A stretch of DNA of 64,000 bases from Mytilus californianus (GCF_021869535.1 NW_026262690.1:13131501-13195500); one strand, 5' to 3'. Positions 1-12,868 are shown, counted from the stretch's first letter. Notes: generated by a model from the sequence alone, not told the origin. Program-made: numbers and translations.

Positions 1-480
1 TAGAATTGCCGATAATTTGTTGAAAAAGTCTACCTCCGAATTCAACAAATATGTTGTCAATAAGAAACTCCAGCATACTGATCACTTGTTCCTCTGTGTA
101 GCATGTTTTACCCTTTTGTTCACTATTAACAAAATATGCCTTATGGTATCCCAAAGTAATAAATTTATAGCGTATGCTACCATTTTTATGATGAAAAGCA
201 TTGTGGATTATTTCTTTTAGACGGTTTTTCAATTTCACATTGGGGAATGGTGGTATACAAGGTTGAAAAATCAAAAGTTTTGATAGAACTAATTTCAGAA
301 AAAGACCGGGATTTAAAACTATCCAGAAGTTCTTTAGAGTTTTTAAGAATCCACATATGGTTAATACCACTACGCGAGTAAACAGTTTCACAGCATTTCT
401 GAAGACCCTCTTTCACTGCGGACAGAATTTTAGTCAATCTAATGGACAATTCTTTAGTGGAACATGCAGATGAGCCGGCA
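1..480 (-). mobile_element. Penelope-like element reverse transcriptase fragment, runs off the window
   Basis: On the minus strand this encodes the middle of a Penelope-like reverse transcriptase. Seen: SIRLTKILSAVKEG and RSGINHMWILKNSKELLDSF, then FDFSTLYTTIP. After a frameshift near 225-235 the frame continues LKNRLKEIIHNAFHHKNGS and EFLIDNIFVEFGGRLFQQ up to the window edge. The order (YSRSG-WILKNS, FDFSTLYTTIP, FxxxxGGRLFQQ) is the usual one in bivalve PLE proteins. It is a broken copy; the catalytic YLDD region would lie beyond base 1. The plus-strand reading frame over the same bases is only a shadow. Family call is from recognised motifs, not a search. Confidence 0.8.
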
Positions 481-739
481 ATTTACCGTTGTTTGTTTGT
501 TTAATTTATCAACAAAACAGTGTATGCCACGCTTATTTCTGTTGTCGGAATCATTCGTAGCAGGCCTTCAAAGTAGGTAAATGGTAAGTTATTTCGTCTT
601 CTCACAGCAAAATGACAATGTTAAACTCGCAGTGAATGATTGATTATATATATCTCGGTTTCCGATTGGTAAATCCTCTTGCTTAAAATAAATGTTCTAT
701 AGAGTTACATCAATTTTGTAAAGTCTATAAAATTTTGAA

Positions 740-1500
740 TACCAGCTACGAATCAATCTTACAGTAGTCTTTAGTCAGAGAGATAATGATCTATTCATTA
801 TTTGTAATTGGCTTTCAACTAGCGTTCATTAAGTGCGAGTATTCTTATTTCGGTGCTATGTGTCTATTGTTTTATGTTAGTTTTTTTGTGTGTCTCGTAC
901 CGATCTTTTGAGTTAAGACAATTGCAACTGATTTTTAAAGTTTGTTCTAATGTTGACCTGTTACACTATTGTCTCAGGTAAGGGGAAGGTTAGCGCTCAC
1001 AGACGTTAAAAAAAGGCAATAGTAGTATACCGCTGTTCAATAGTCATAATTCGATTAAGCAAAAACAAATCCGGGTAACAAACTAAAACCGAGGGAAACA
1101 CATCACCTATAAGAGGAAAACAACGGAACAACAGAAACACTGAACTATAACAAAGCAAACGCCAACATACATAGAAAGGGAATGTCTGATAACAACTGCT
1201 ATATTCCTGACTTGGTATTGGACATTTTAAGAAAACATGGTGGGTTGAATCTGGTTTTAAAAAACACGCCACATTTTTTTTTATGTGCCTGTCCCAAGTC
1301 AGGAGCCTTTAGTTTAGTGGTTGTCGTTGGTTCTGTCATATTTGTTTTTTCGTAAATTGTTTTGTTATAAATTAGGCCGTTAGTTTTTCGTTTGAATTGT
1401 TTCACATTTTATATGTCGGGGCCTTTCATAGCCGACTATACGGTATGGGGTTTTCTCATTAATGAAGGCCATAGGTTGTCTATAATTGCTTACACCCACA
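740..1500 (+). repeat. PLE 3' untranslated region-type repeat (within copy A)
   Basis: It carries the string of motifs that follows PLE coding remnants elsewhere in the window: 'gcgagtattctta', 'cctgtcccaagtcaggagcc', 'attaggccgttag', 'gccgactatacggtatgggg' and 'gaaggccataggttg'. The same order occurs at 10780-11490 and 47950-48236, and in part at 39290-39500 and 59440-59760. It does not code here. Confidence 0.65.
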
Positions 1501-1613
1501 TCATTGAACTCTTATTAAAAGTTTCAGTTGGTGGGACAGACAACCGCGGAATTGAAATATAAAAGAATATAGGTAATGTTTTTCACAGACAAGCGCCTAT
1601 GTCAGTGTAGTAC

Positions 1614-1616
<3 letters not shown>

Positions 1617-1653
<37 letters not shown>
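1617..1653 (+). repeat. Homopolymer run of 37 T
   Basis: Uninterrupted T tract between 'tactga' and 'ggcggggtt'. In copy B the equivalent place (about 11604-11800) holds T-rich sequence plus roughly 160 bp of other DNA, so this tract marks a deletion or collapse in copy A. Confidence 0.9.
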
Positions 1654-1654
<1 letters not shown>

Positions 1655-3136
1655 GCGGGGTTTGTGATGCTCAATTTAATGATTACAGTTGTGTGGCCAA
1701 TTCTTTTTCTGGTCGTCTTTAAATTTTTGTTCAATGTTTTGCCTGTCTTCTTGAATTTAGATTGCTCACGTGCTGTCTTCTCTTTTACAAAATCCTTATT
1801 CTAAAACCATCATAGATTTCATTTATATTAATCACTGTTCCACGCATATGTAATATTTTCATCTGTGTCCAAGAGAGCTTTCTACGCTTTTTACTTTTAT
1901 AAAGGATACCAAAGGCAAATGTTATTATTAAGTGTTTATTTTATGTGTGAAAAAGAGCAGAAAACAGCCGAAGGTCACCAATGGGTCTTCAACACAACGA
2001 GAAAATCCCGCACCAAATGTCTGTTAATGAGAATAAATTGCCCTCTTTTTAAGCGCACTTTTCCAATTAAAGATTAGGAACTATTATAACAAGAGAAGGA
2101 ATAACTAGTACATGTTTTAAGATTGACGTGACGATAACAACACTGTTCAGAGTATAGTTATGAAGATAAAAATAGTCTCACAAAACACAGGTATATGGAA
2201 AGATCTACATTTAAATACAACTGTATAAGAAGTATCTACCGTATGTTAATACCATGCTAGTAGAAATAAACTTCAAGTCTTCTTCTTTGGTAAAATTCAA
2301 ACTTTATGCCTAAGCGACTAAACGATGCAATTGGGACTAACCGAGGAACAAATATGCAAATATTAAAGAAAATAAAAAATCAAATACTTGAAAACTTTTA
2401 CTTTCGCTTTTACATATTTTCCGGAAATTAATTTGCTGGTACTTCCGGTCGTCAAATATCGACAATTATAAGGTAAGTCATTCATAATCATATTTGTAAA
2501 AATACATAGGACAATATTTGGACGATTAACTAATAATTCAATATGAAATACAAGATATAAAATATAAGATGTACTTTTGTTTTTTTCTGACGTATTCACC
2601 AACTGTTTTATTAGCTGTTATTTTACCAGGAAATATTTGACTCAGATAGAAACTATATGAACTTCATTCACAAGATACAACAAGATAATGTCAATACCAA
2701 ATAGAGTTAACTATGACTTTGGGATGAAGAACAGCAATGAAAGTACTCTTCTAATAATTTTGATTATTGCATGCGCACGCCTAATTTTGTATATTAGATT
2801 GATCAACTATATCCAATATGTTTCATGTTGTTGAATTAATAATATGACAAACCATTTAAAAATACAACTCAAACGGCAGCCAAATGTCAATACTAACAAA
2901 AATTAAAAGATCACACTCTGTTTTACCTGTATGTGAAAAACAAACTTTGTCTACGCCAACCAATTAACAACGAATGCTTAAATCACCGAAAATATACCCA
3001 CAGAATCTTATCTACATAAAAAGAAATAAAAGAGATATGGGTTATGTGTATCTGAGCCGATACATAAAAAAGGAGAATAGAAATCGTCAAAAATACTAAT
3101 TGGTACAATAGACCACATCTACCACACGAACAAGAT

Positions 3137-3225
3137 AGCCTGACTTGGTAAAGGTACATAATGTGGCGGGTATAAACCAGCTTGAAGTGCACACAAGCAT
3201 TCCTTTAGCCTATCTAAACCATATG
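3137..3225 (+). repeat. Single unit of the 84-bp minisatellite
   Basis: One copy of the unit ('gacttggtaaaggtacataatg' region through 'cctatctaaacca') sits at the place matching the 27-copy array at 14314-16593 in copy B. It gives the unexpanded state. Confidence 0.85.
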
Positions 3226-3508
3226 ATGTAAAGCTACCAGGATTAAAATTGTGTATGCCAGAGGCGCGTTTTGTCCACAAAAGACTCATCAGTGACGCTC
3301 GACTAAAAAATGTTAAAAGGCAAAATAAAGTTGACGAACAATGAGGACCCAACATTCCGAAAGTTGTTGCCAAATACAGCTAAGGTAATTTATTCCTGGT
3401 ATAGCAAACCCTAAGTATTTCAAAAAATTCAAAGCTTTGTAAACTGTTAAATTATAATTATGACCACATTATGATATTTCATGTGCTGACTACTGAGCTG
3501 GTGATACC
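3226..3508 (+). repeat. Interspersed repeat of the 'GCCAGAGGCGCG' type
   Basis: 'Atgccagaggcgcgttttgt', 'actcatcagtgacgctcga', 'atgaggacccaacattccg' and 'ggtgataccaac' occur in the same order at 16674-16990, and partly at 42394-42530, 43379-43540 and 43986-44130. Short non-coding dispersed family; class not recognised. Confidence 0.7.
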
Positions 3509-3527
3509 AACGGATTTTCGATTGAAA

Positions 3528-5892
3528 ATGGTTCGAAAGCGAAATCGAAAACAACTTCAATGGCCAAAGCCTGCACAAAACAAGACATCCAGTCAAAACA
3601 GAAACAATGTCCGAAAAGAGAACCAACAACTACATCTAGAGAGCATACTATGTCCAGAAGATCACTTCAGGCGGAATCTTTTTAGGGAAAGTATAATTGA
3701 AAGAAGGGATCTCAACAAAAGTTTGTTTGAAAAGGCAAGAGTAAAAGTGTCTTCTGTCTTTCCCGGGTGCAAAATTATCACGTGCTTCTCCAATATTACA
3801 TTTGAAATAATGCATTTAATACCACACTATCCACACTTGTTACCAGAACTTATTTTACTGAGAACAGTGGAAGATGATTCGATATTGCTTGGCAAAATAC
3901 ACAGGGTTTCTGAAGTGAATAAGAAGGTTTATGTTCGGGTAAGTATATATAGGTTGTGTTATGTGTGGTAATATGTGTCTATTACTGAGAGAATATCGAC
4001 AGGGTTTCGTTGGTAATGCGTCTTATTCAGCAATGTTTATGCATAGGTGTATTTAATAACTTCCCATAAACACGTTAAAATACCAGGCTCGTCCAGTTTT
4101 TCTGTTTAAGTCCTGAGAGTTGGTCAGCCTGGATTCATGGGGGATGTTGAATAGGGTAAGAACACAAGCCGGCTACAAACCCGTTAGAGTTGTTGCAAAC
4201 GTTCTTGAGGTAGATCGGGTGTATTTTATGTGGATTCCTTCTGGGCATGTTATAAAATTACTTTTTTGGTGTAATTTGTTTTACCAAGTATCATTCAATA
4301 TATAACAGAAACAATTAAAACTTGAAATTTAAAGATTAGACTATAAAAAAATTAAGTGTATTTAAAATTTTCGTAAAAATCCTTTAAATTCAAGAGCAGA
4401 TATGATAATTAAATTGTATTTGATAGAACAATTTGTGTTTTTTAATTTTTCAAGAAATTAAGGCTCATGACCCCTATTTGTATTTGATATTTCGGATGTA
4501 TTGATGAAAAGCAATTCTCTCAATAAAGTTTAACAAATTTTATCGTTTAATGACTCTTCGATAAAGAAAAATTAAGTTTCCCCTTAGCTATATAACCCAT
4601 ATAAAATAAATGTGATTTTGTTAATTTCAATGTATTTTAACGAGAAAACAAGGTCCGTGACCCCCAGTTTTTATATTAAAATTTGGAAGCACATTGACCC
4701 AGAAGTCTCACTGAAGTTTCAGAAATATCGTCGAATATTTAGACACCCCAGCTACCTAAAAAAAATCTTTTTCTGGTGAAGGTGAAGGGGTCAATATTTC
4801 GCTTACCCAAACAAAGTGATAAAAACACTATTTTTAACCTCACATATGTTATTAAAAAGTTATTTGTTAAATTTAGCAATTATAAATGTCTACATGCAAA
4901 CCGATGCTGTGGTTCATTAAATATACCGAAAATGAAAAAAAGGAGCAAATGACTTTTTTAAATGTAAATATATAAAAGCTGCAAATTATATTTTCATTTG
5001 AATTTAACATTTTTTTTTAATTTTGAAAAATCCATGATGAACTTAAAGTTACAGAAATGTTTTCTATTCATTCCTTCATTTTCATGTTCCTGACGTTCCA
5101 ACAACAGTGTTACAGTCAAGAACATCTACATTTGACATCCATCAAAGACCTTTTTGACAACAAAGTTCTCAATTTCAAAGCCCAATATCAATATTGAATA
5201 TTGACCTTGTTTTCACAGACTAAATGGATGAATTGTAATAAAAAGAGACGTGGAATGTCAATCAGACAGCAACGCTACGACAAAAACATAAAAAGACATC
5301 CAAAAACATATGGTCCTCAACAGTAGACATGTGTCTACGAATATGATAAACTCTAAAACGTCCCAAGTCTATAGAAGTTGTGAATGAGTCCGAAACATTC
5401 AAAACATCTGTCATTACTTGAACATCGAAGATTGTCTAAAAGAGGGACGAAAGATACCAGAGGGACAGTCAAACTCATAGATCGAAAACATTACATTTAC
5501 ATTTCGTTTCGTTTATATCAAATGTATCATTTGTATTCCTTTGTATCGTGTGACTGCGTGACTGGTGTAGATTAATCTAGACACACTAATCGGACACTCT
5601 GTAATCGGTGTCATATTTTTTTTTTTTACATTTCTAGGATATTAACGACGAAGAACTGTGCTTGGAGCTACTCTGTTTGTCTGGTATAACAAGACCGGGA
5701 CGCTTCGTCGCACTCAAAAACCCAACACTTACAGTATTTCAAGATGGCGAGTTTGGATTTCGTACAAATGAAACAGGAAGTGTTCCTTATATTGACGTGG
5801 ATGGAGGTTACTTCAGTACTGCATGTATAATTTTTGTCACAATTATTTGTGTTTTGATGTTTTCATATTTTGTAAAATGTTGTGGTGAATAA
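3528..5892 (+). CDS. Gene 1: C-terminal-domain paralogue of the MYND gene, with a terminal membrane segment
   Basis: Two exons, 3528-3938 and 5638-5892, phase-0 intron with donor GTAAGT and acceptor TTTCTAG; predicted 221 aa. The start is ATG 3528 (gaaaATGG context), just past the duplicated block; an in-frame ATG at 3471 is less likely, and upstream exons cannot be excluded. The N-terminus is very basic (MVRKRNRK) and disordered-looking. Residues about 70-195 align with the end of gene 2: exon 2 has SGITRPGRFVALKNP, VFQDGEFGF and YIDV against SGIRPGCFITIDNP, YFMDGSVGL and IIDV, with the intron immediately before the aligned Asp in both. No MYND cysteines are present. The last ~25 residues (ACIIFVTIICVLMFSYFV) form a probable membrane segment, suggesting a tail-anchored protein. 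The AATAAA at 5888-5893 overlaps the stop codon. Function unknown; it could be a decaying copy, but both exons are open. Confidence 0.6.
3939..5637 (+). other. Intron of gene 1
   Basis: AT-rich, no convincing coding sequence. About 5208-5345 contains a short interspersed repeat ('gagacgtggaatgtcaatcagacagcaacg'-type, minus some bases). Elsewhere nothing recognisable. Confidence 0.55.
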
Positions 5893-5893
5893 A
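5888..5893 (+). promoter_or_regulatory. Poly(A) signal AATAAA overlapping the gene 1 stop codon
   Basis: The stop TAA (5890-5892) lies within AATAAA. If used, the 3' UTR would be very short. A LINE begins about 225 bp further on. Confidence 0.45.
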
Positions 5894-6117
5894 AAGTACT
5901 CATCTCACGACATTTGTTTCTGGAAAAAAAACATCACTTAATTTGTGTGTGTCTCTGTCCTGTATGTTCTCCCGTTTATTTGTATTGTAGTCCTATCCTG
6001 TAATCTTGTCATTTTAATGTTATATTTAAGTTCAAATTTTTGGAAACTCATAAAATATATGATATTTGAGAATAGTAACAGATTATAAAAGGAGAACCCA
6101 AAACATACATCAACATT

Positions 6118-9100
6118 TTTTTTCAAATTGATAAAAATATATTTACTTTTGTAAACATTTACGCCAAAAATAAAGATAGAAATACATTCTTCAAAAAAGC
6201 TTTAAGTGTCATTGAAAAATATAAACTTGGTATAATTATTATAGGGGGAGATATGAATGAAACGCTTAATATAAAAGTTAAAAGAAGTAATAGAAAAGAT
6301 AAACAAAAAATAAAAAATAAAAAATAAGACAAATGCGTTGAAAAGTTTAATAAAAAAACTAAAGGTTATAGACATTTGGAGAGTAATAAATTCAAAAAAA
6401 AAAAAAAAAAAATTACCTTGATAAGAAAAAAAAATGAAGTAGCTAGTAGAATTGATTATTTTCTCGTGAGTCAAGACATGAGACCTAGGGTACTCCACAC
6501 TGATATAAGACCCACCACAATTCAATATACAAACCATCTAGCGATTTCACTTAAGATAAATCATTGTCAGGGGGAGAAAGGAAAGGGTTATTTCAAATTA
6601 AACAATAGTATTATTAAAGTCGAATCAAAATGAAGATAAACACTTTAATAGATAAATATGAAAAATTAAGAAACCGAAAAAGCTTAGCAATTGTGTGGGA
6701 TCTGTTTAAAATAGAGGTAAAGGAGACTACTATTGAATATTGTAAATTTAAAGCTGTAAATAAACGAGATGAAATTAAAGAATTAGAACAAGAACTAAAA
6801 CTTTTGAATGAAATTCAGGATAACAACCTTGCTGAAAAAAAAAAAAAAATGCCGAACATAATAGATTCAATAAAGAAAACCGAAGAAATGCTACAAACTC
6901 TATATTCTGATAAAATAAAAGGGGCACAAATTAGATCAAGAGTTAAGTGGATAGAAGAAGGCGAAAAAAATACAAAATATTTTTTGGGATTAAAGAAATC
7001 GAGACAGACAAGAAAAAATATTATTGCTATTAGAGACAGTCAAGGGGAAATAACTGAAGGTAAAATATTAGAAACGGGGAGGAATTATTATGTAAATTTA
7101 TATACTTCAACTAAGCCAGATTTAGGAGAAATTGAGAAATATATTGAAAATACAAAAATAAACTGTAAACAAACTACACTCGAAAGTAATGAAATTGAAG
7201 GAAAGCTGACAATAGAGGAATGTACAAATTCTGTTTTCAAAATGAAACTTAACAAAACACCGGGTATTGATGGTCTTCCAATTGAATTTTATAGATCTTT
7301 CTGGTCCAACTTACAATATTTTGTTGTAGATGTCTTTAATCATTGTTATGAGAAACAAGAATAGACAAATTCACAGAAACTAGGATTAATTACCCTTATT
7401 TACAAGAAAAATGACCCGTTAAAATTAGACAATTATAGACCAATTACTTTATTAAATGTAGATACCAAAATTAAAGCATATTCTCTTGCACAAAGACTTA
7501 AACCAGTATTGCATAAAATCATTCACAGTGATCAAAACGGGTATGTAAAAAAAAGATATATTGGGTTTAATATTAGACAAATCCAAGATATTATAGACTA
7601 TTCAGAAAAATTCAACGTAGACTTTTTTTAGATTTTTCAAAGGCATTTGACTCATAAGAATTGGAATTTATGTATTGTTCATTAAAGAAATTTGGCTTTC
7701 AGAAATCTTTACTGAAGTGGATAAATACTTTATATACATATATAAAGGGTTGCATATTAAATAATGGGTGGATTTCAATACCCTTCCGCATTGAGCGCGG
7801 GATCCGTCAAGGGTGTCCCGCGAGTTCTATAATTTTCGTTTTTGCTGTTGAAATTCTAGCCTGTAGATTAAGAAAAGATAAAAATTTTTTAAAGGTTTTC
7901 AAATCAAACTAGATAATAAAACCCATACTCTAAAGTTAAGCCGGCTTGCAGATGACACCACTTTATTTTAAAATTCAAAACAAGAAGTTTCATTAACTTT
8001 GAACAATATCGAAATTTTCGGATCACTTTCAGGCTTAAAGCTTAATCGAAATAAAACAGAGGGGATATGGCTCGGAAATTTAAAGTCCTTTAAAGACATT
8101 AAGTGGACACAAGAACCGATAAAAGTATTAGGAATATATTTTCAACATAATAAAAATGAGTGTAAAAAATTAAACTTGCAAAAACAATACGAAAAATCGG
8201 AAAAAATAATTAAAGATTGGAATAAAAGAAAATTAACTATGTTAGGTAAAATAACTCTTGTTAAATCACTAATCCTACCAAATATTACCTATGTTGCATC
8301 ACTAACAGAAATTGATAAGAATACCTCGCAAAATTTAAAAAAATAATATATAGTTTTATATGGAATAGTTCAAAGAGCTATAATAAGTAAAAAAATTTAT
8401 GCTGGCGGGCTTATAATGATAGACATAGATAAATATATACAATCCATTAATATTATTTAGATAAAAAGACTCATTGATAATGAAGACTCATCACCCAATT
8501 GGAAAGTCTTACCAAAATTTTACCTAGACAAATTTGGACAAGAATTCCTTATATTTAAAATGGACTTTAACAATATTAATTTGATTAATAAACTTAATTG
8601 TTCCAGAATTTTACTTAAAAATAATCATATCATGGATAAATTCAAAATCTGAAAAAGAATCAGATCGACTAACATATAAACATATCAGACAGCAACTAAT
8701 ATGGGACAATAAGCATATCAAATTAAAAGATAAATATCTTATTTTCAAATATTGGATAGACAGTAAAATTTTATTTGTAAATGACATAATTGATGATAAA
8801 GGAAAAATTGATCAAAATAAGATTTTAGTTAAACTATCTTAATTTGCCATGCTAATTGGTTTTCGGAATATACTAAATTGATGAAAGCAATACCAAAACA
8901 GTGGTTTCAAGAGCAAATAAAAGAAGAATCAGTTAAAACAAAAGTCGCTACCGACTCCGAATTTAAATTCATAGATAGAGAAGGATAAATGATACCAATA
9001 AAAGCATTTTCCTCAAAAGATATCTACATCTCCCTTTTAAAAAGATATTATGAGAAAGCAATAGGATTTCAAAAATGGGACAGAATTCTTAATTTAGATA

Positions 9101-9835
9101 ACAATACAAGGAAAAGAGAACAAATGTTGTACTTTATCTTTAACTTTATCCAAGATAATAAATTGAGAATGTTAAGATGGAAATTTCTACATTGCATTTT
9201 GCCAACCAAACAATTACTTTTCTCTTGGAAAATAACTAAAACTCCTTTATGTAATATATGTAATGTCATTGAAAAATTTATGAACATTACTTTTTGACAT
9301 GCAAATATCTGAAATCATTTTGGGATCAAATGAAACTAATACTAGACAAACTTAAAATAGGACATCATATAATATCACTTGCATCACTTTTGTAAAATTG
9401 TATGGATACAAGATAAACGATATAAATTCTTACAATATTAACGATTTTCTAACAATCATACTTTTTACTATATATAAACTATATTATATATCCGAGCAGA
9501 AAATAAAACAAATTAATGTGTTTGAAATTTTTAAAAATGACCTTCTCCAACATTATGAAATATTGACAAATAAACAAGGCAAATATAAAAACTTCTACAA
9601 ATTTGGTTGCAGAAAAAATTAATCTATCTTCTTAAACTAAGAATATATCATATTAATTTTTTTTTATTCTGTTACACATTATTTATTATCAAAACTGTAT
9701 ATTGTGTACCAACAAGTACTAACTTATCACTGAAATGCTATATACTAACGTTAACGAGGCATGGATAAGGTACCGGTACTTTATGTATCTCTAAAAAATG
9801 TACATTTCAAATAAAATTATATAGAATTTTACATT
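6118..9835 (+). mobile_element. Degenerate L1/Tx1-type LINE, ORF2 remnants
   Basis: Seen in order on the plus strand: endonuclease-like pieces (IIIIGGDMNETLN near 6240; SRIDYFLVSQDMRP near 6450; TNHLAIS), the spacer RSRVKWIEEGEKNTKYFLG (about 6930), RT segments KTPGIDGLPIEFYRSFW, KLDNYRPITLLNVDTK, the DFSKAFDS box near 7635, ERGIRQGCPASSIIF (7785), LADDTTLF (7945) and GLKLNRNKTEGIWLG, then a C-terminal LCNICNVIEKF near 9250. Many stops and frameshifts break it (7364, 7630, 7912, 8346, 8460 and others), so it is dead. Its 3' end (9745-9835) has AAGGTACCGGTACTTT, shared with the LINE at 26795-31098. The 5' border is not defined; no ORF1 is visible here. Confidence 0.85.
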
Positions 9836-10507
9836 TTTTTCTCACTATGTTTTTTGAGTTCTTACATCTGTAATTTAAACATGGGTTTAAGAATACTAAT
9901 CAGACAAAGGTCTGCTTCATATCTAAAATATTATTTATTTGTTTATGTTATGGAAAACTAGGATATACGTTAAACGCATTGATGTCAGTTTTCCTATTCT
10001 CAACTGACCCTTCTTTTGTATAATATACCATTCGACTCGTTCATCCAAAATCGTTTATGTATCTCGGCGGTTATAGATCTAGAGTGGTAATCTATGTCAC
10101 AACCCCTTCAGTAGTCGCCATCATAAATAGCTCGATCGTTACGGCGTCTTTGTTTCCCAACACTTATTAAAGGAATCCCTGCTGCTTTAAGTGTTAGTTT
10201 TCTTTGTTGTCAATTGTGATATTTTAATCGTCGATGTACCTGCTTTCTCTTGTTTTCTCTTGTGGCAACAGGCCTTTGTCTATCCTTTATCTATAAAGAT
10301 TGTATTTTATAACAAGCATTCTACTTTTCTAAGGATCATAGTACACAGGCATTAGCTTCGGGGGGAAAAATACCAATATACAATATAACATGTCAAGGTA
10401 CCCACCTCGTATTTTTGAGACATGACACTCAGTCGCGAACTTCCGTTATATTTCGATTACGCAGTTGTCTATCCCACTGAAACTTGTAAATTCGTAAATA
10501 AGTATTA
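9836..10507. other. Intergenic stretch without recognised content
   Basis: Between the LINE end and duplication copy B. AT-rich, no ORF of note, no repeat that I can match elsewhere in the window. Confidence 0.5.
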
Positions 10508-10779
10508 ATTTATCAACAAAATAGTGTATGACACACTTATTTCTGTTGTCGGAATCATTCGTAGCAGGCCTTCAAAGTAGGTAAATGGTAAGTTATTTCG
10601 TCTTCTCACAGGAAAATGACAATGTTAAACTTGCAGTGAATGGTTTATTATATATATCTCGGTTTTCGATTGGTTAATCATCTTGCTAAAAGCAAATGTT
10701 CTATAGAGTTTTATCAATTTTTTAAAGTCAATAAAATTTGGAATGCCAGCTACGAATCAATCTTACAGTAGGTTTTAGT

Positions 10780-11490
10780 CAGAGAAATAATGATCTATTC
10801 ATTATTTGTAATTGGCTTTCAACTAGCGTTCATTAAGTGCGAGTATTCTTATTTCAGTGTTTTGTGTCTATTGTTTTATGTTAGTTTTTTTGTGTGCCTC
10901 GTACCGATCTTTTGAGTTAAGCCAATTGCAACTGATTTTTACAGTTTGTTGTTACACCAATGTCTCAGGTTAGGGGAAGGTTGAGCGCTCACAGACAAAG
11001 GCAACAGTAGTATACCGCTGTTCAATAGTAATAATTCGATTAAGCAAAAACAAATCCGGGTAACAAACTAAACCCGAGGGAAACACATCAACTATAAGAG
11101 GAAAACAACGGAACAACAGAAACACTGAAGTACAACAAAGCAAACGCCAACATACATAGAAAGGGAATGTCTGATAACAACTGCCATATTCCTGACTTGG
11201 TACAGGACATTATAAAAAAAAATGGTGGGTTGAATCTGGTTTTAAGAAACACGCCACATTTCTTTTTTATGTGCCTGTCCCAAGTCAGGAGCCTTTAGTT
11301 TAGTGGTTGTCGTTTGTTCTGTCATATTTGTTTTTCGTAAATTGTTTTGTTATAAATTAGGCCGTTAGTGATCTCTTTTGAATTGTTTCACATTTTGCAT
11401 GTCGGGGCCTTTCATAGCTGACTATACGGTATGGGGTTTTCTCATTAATGAAGGCCATAGGTTGCCTATAATTGCTTACACCCACGTCAT
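10780..11490 (+). repeat. PLE 3' untranslated region-type repeat (within copy B)
   Basis: Copy of the segment at 740-1500, with the same motif order ('gcgagtattctta', 'cccaagtcaggagcc', 'aggccgttagtg', 'gactatacggtatgggg'). Confidence 0.65.
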
Positions 11491-11927
11491 TAAACTCTTA
11501 TTAAAAGTTTCAGTTGGTGGGACAGACAACCGCGGAATTGAAATATAAAAGTATATAGGTAATGTTTTATTCACAAACAAGCGCCAAGTCAGTGTAGTAC
11601 CGATGTTTTTTTGTTGTTGTTTTTTTTTTTATTTCTTGAGGATATTAAGACAAGAGACATCTACGCTATTGTTTAATGACTTATCACCGGTAATGACTCA
11701 TCAACGAATTATACAGGAACAACACGACGGATATCACTAGTAGAACAGGAACTGTTGGCCCTTCTGAGGCATCTGAGTTCATCAGCGGATTTTTTTGGCC
11801 GGGTTCGTGTTGCTCAATTTAATGTTTACAGTTGTGTGGACTATTGTTTTTCTGGTCGTCTTTAAATTTTTGTTCAATGTGTTGCCTGTCTTTATGAATT
11901 TAGATTGCCCACGTGCTATCTTCTGCC

Positions 11928-12197
11928 GGGTTACATTAATGACTGGACCGAATGACAGGACCGAATAACAGGACCAAATGAAAAATGTCCTGTCATTATC
12001 AGCGTTGGTCAGGTCAAGTTTTCTAAACTTCTAAAATAAAAATCTCATTTTTTTTCTTTAATCTATATATTAAATGATGAAATCTTATCATCTTTCAAAT
12101 TTGAGATTAATCCTTTGAGAAATGAAAAAGTTATTAGCATTTTTCATTTGGTCCTGTCATTAAGTCCTGTCATTCGGTCCAGTCATTAGTGTAACCC
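11928..12197. mobile_element. Small inverted-repeat element with a 9-bp target duplication (Mutator-like size)
   Basis: The element runs GGGTTACATTAATGACTGGA to TGACTAATGTAACCC-complement at its right end ('attagtgtaaccc'). The ends hold inverted copies of short 'gaccgaatgacagg' boxes. It is flanked on both sides by TCTTCTGCC (11919-11927 and 12198-12206), a 9-bp duplication, the length usual for Mutator-like elements. Copy A reads 'gctgtcttctcttttac' at this place, close to an empty site. At 270 bp it codes for nothing. Confidence 0.8.
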
Positions 12198-12509
12198 TCT
12201 TCTGCCTTCTCTTTTACAACATCCTTATTATAAAACCATTTTAGATTTCATTTTAATTAATCACTGTTCCACGCATATGTAATATTTTCATCTGTGTCCA
12301 AGACAGCTTTCTATGCTTTTTACTTTTATAAAGGATACCAAAGGCATTGTTAATATCAAGTGTTTATTTTATGTATGAAAAAGGAGTCCTTCTCATCGCG
12401 TCTTGACACGACCATGCACCTCCACATGCATTTAATGTCAAGACTTAAACGCAAATTGAAGAAACATTTAGTTGCTATTTATCATCATACTTTATACTAA
12501 ATATAAGTT

Positions 12510-12660
12510 CAATATAATTGAGAATGGAAATGGAGAATGTGTCAAAGAGATAACAACCCGACCAAAGAGCAGAAAACAGCCGAAGGTCACCAATGGGTCT
12601 TCAACACAGCGAGAAAATCCCGCACCCAATGTCTGTTAATGAGAATAAATTGCCCTCTTT
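12510..12660 (+). repeat. Interspersed repeat ('caaagagataacaacccgacc' type)
   Basis: 'Ggagaatgtgtcaaagagat', 'aacccgaccaaagagcag', 'aaggtcaccaatgggtcttc' and 'gagaaaatcccgcacc' recur at 1950-2030 (partial), 39220-39280 (partial) and, reversed, 40165-40285. Confidence 0.65.
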
Positions 12661-12868
12661 TTATGCGCACTTTTCAGTCGGACGAAAAGAAAATCCAATT
12701 CTGCATTAAAAGATTAGGAACTATTATAATAAGAGAAGGAATAACTGGTATATGTTTTAAGATTAATGTGACGATAACAACACTGTTCAGAGTCTAGTTA
12801 TGAAGATAAAAATAGTCTCACAAAATACGGATATATGGAAAGATCTACATTTAAATACAACTGTATAA

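Larger units (their letters stand above)
503..3508. repeat. Segmental duplication, copy A (upstream of gene 1)
   Basis: From 'aatttatcaacaaaa' at about 503 to 'gagctggtgatacc' at about 3508 the sequence aligns collinearly with 10508-16980. By eye the first 250 bases match at about nine in ten. Copy A is shorter: it lacks the 270-bp element, the G-tract elements, a stretch corresponding to about 12380-12560, and the 84-bp array, of which it holds one unit only (3137-3225). It carries a 37-T run (1617-1653) where copy B has about 200 bp of other sequence. No convincing gene lies inside; the content is mostly old repeat, including a PLE 3' untranslated region at about 740-1500. Confidence 0.85.

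Noticed and set aside
6202-6537. Minus-strand frame of 111 codons, Phe-rich
   Set aside because: It is the reverse of an A-rich part of the LINE endonuclease region.
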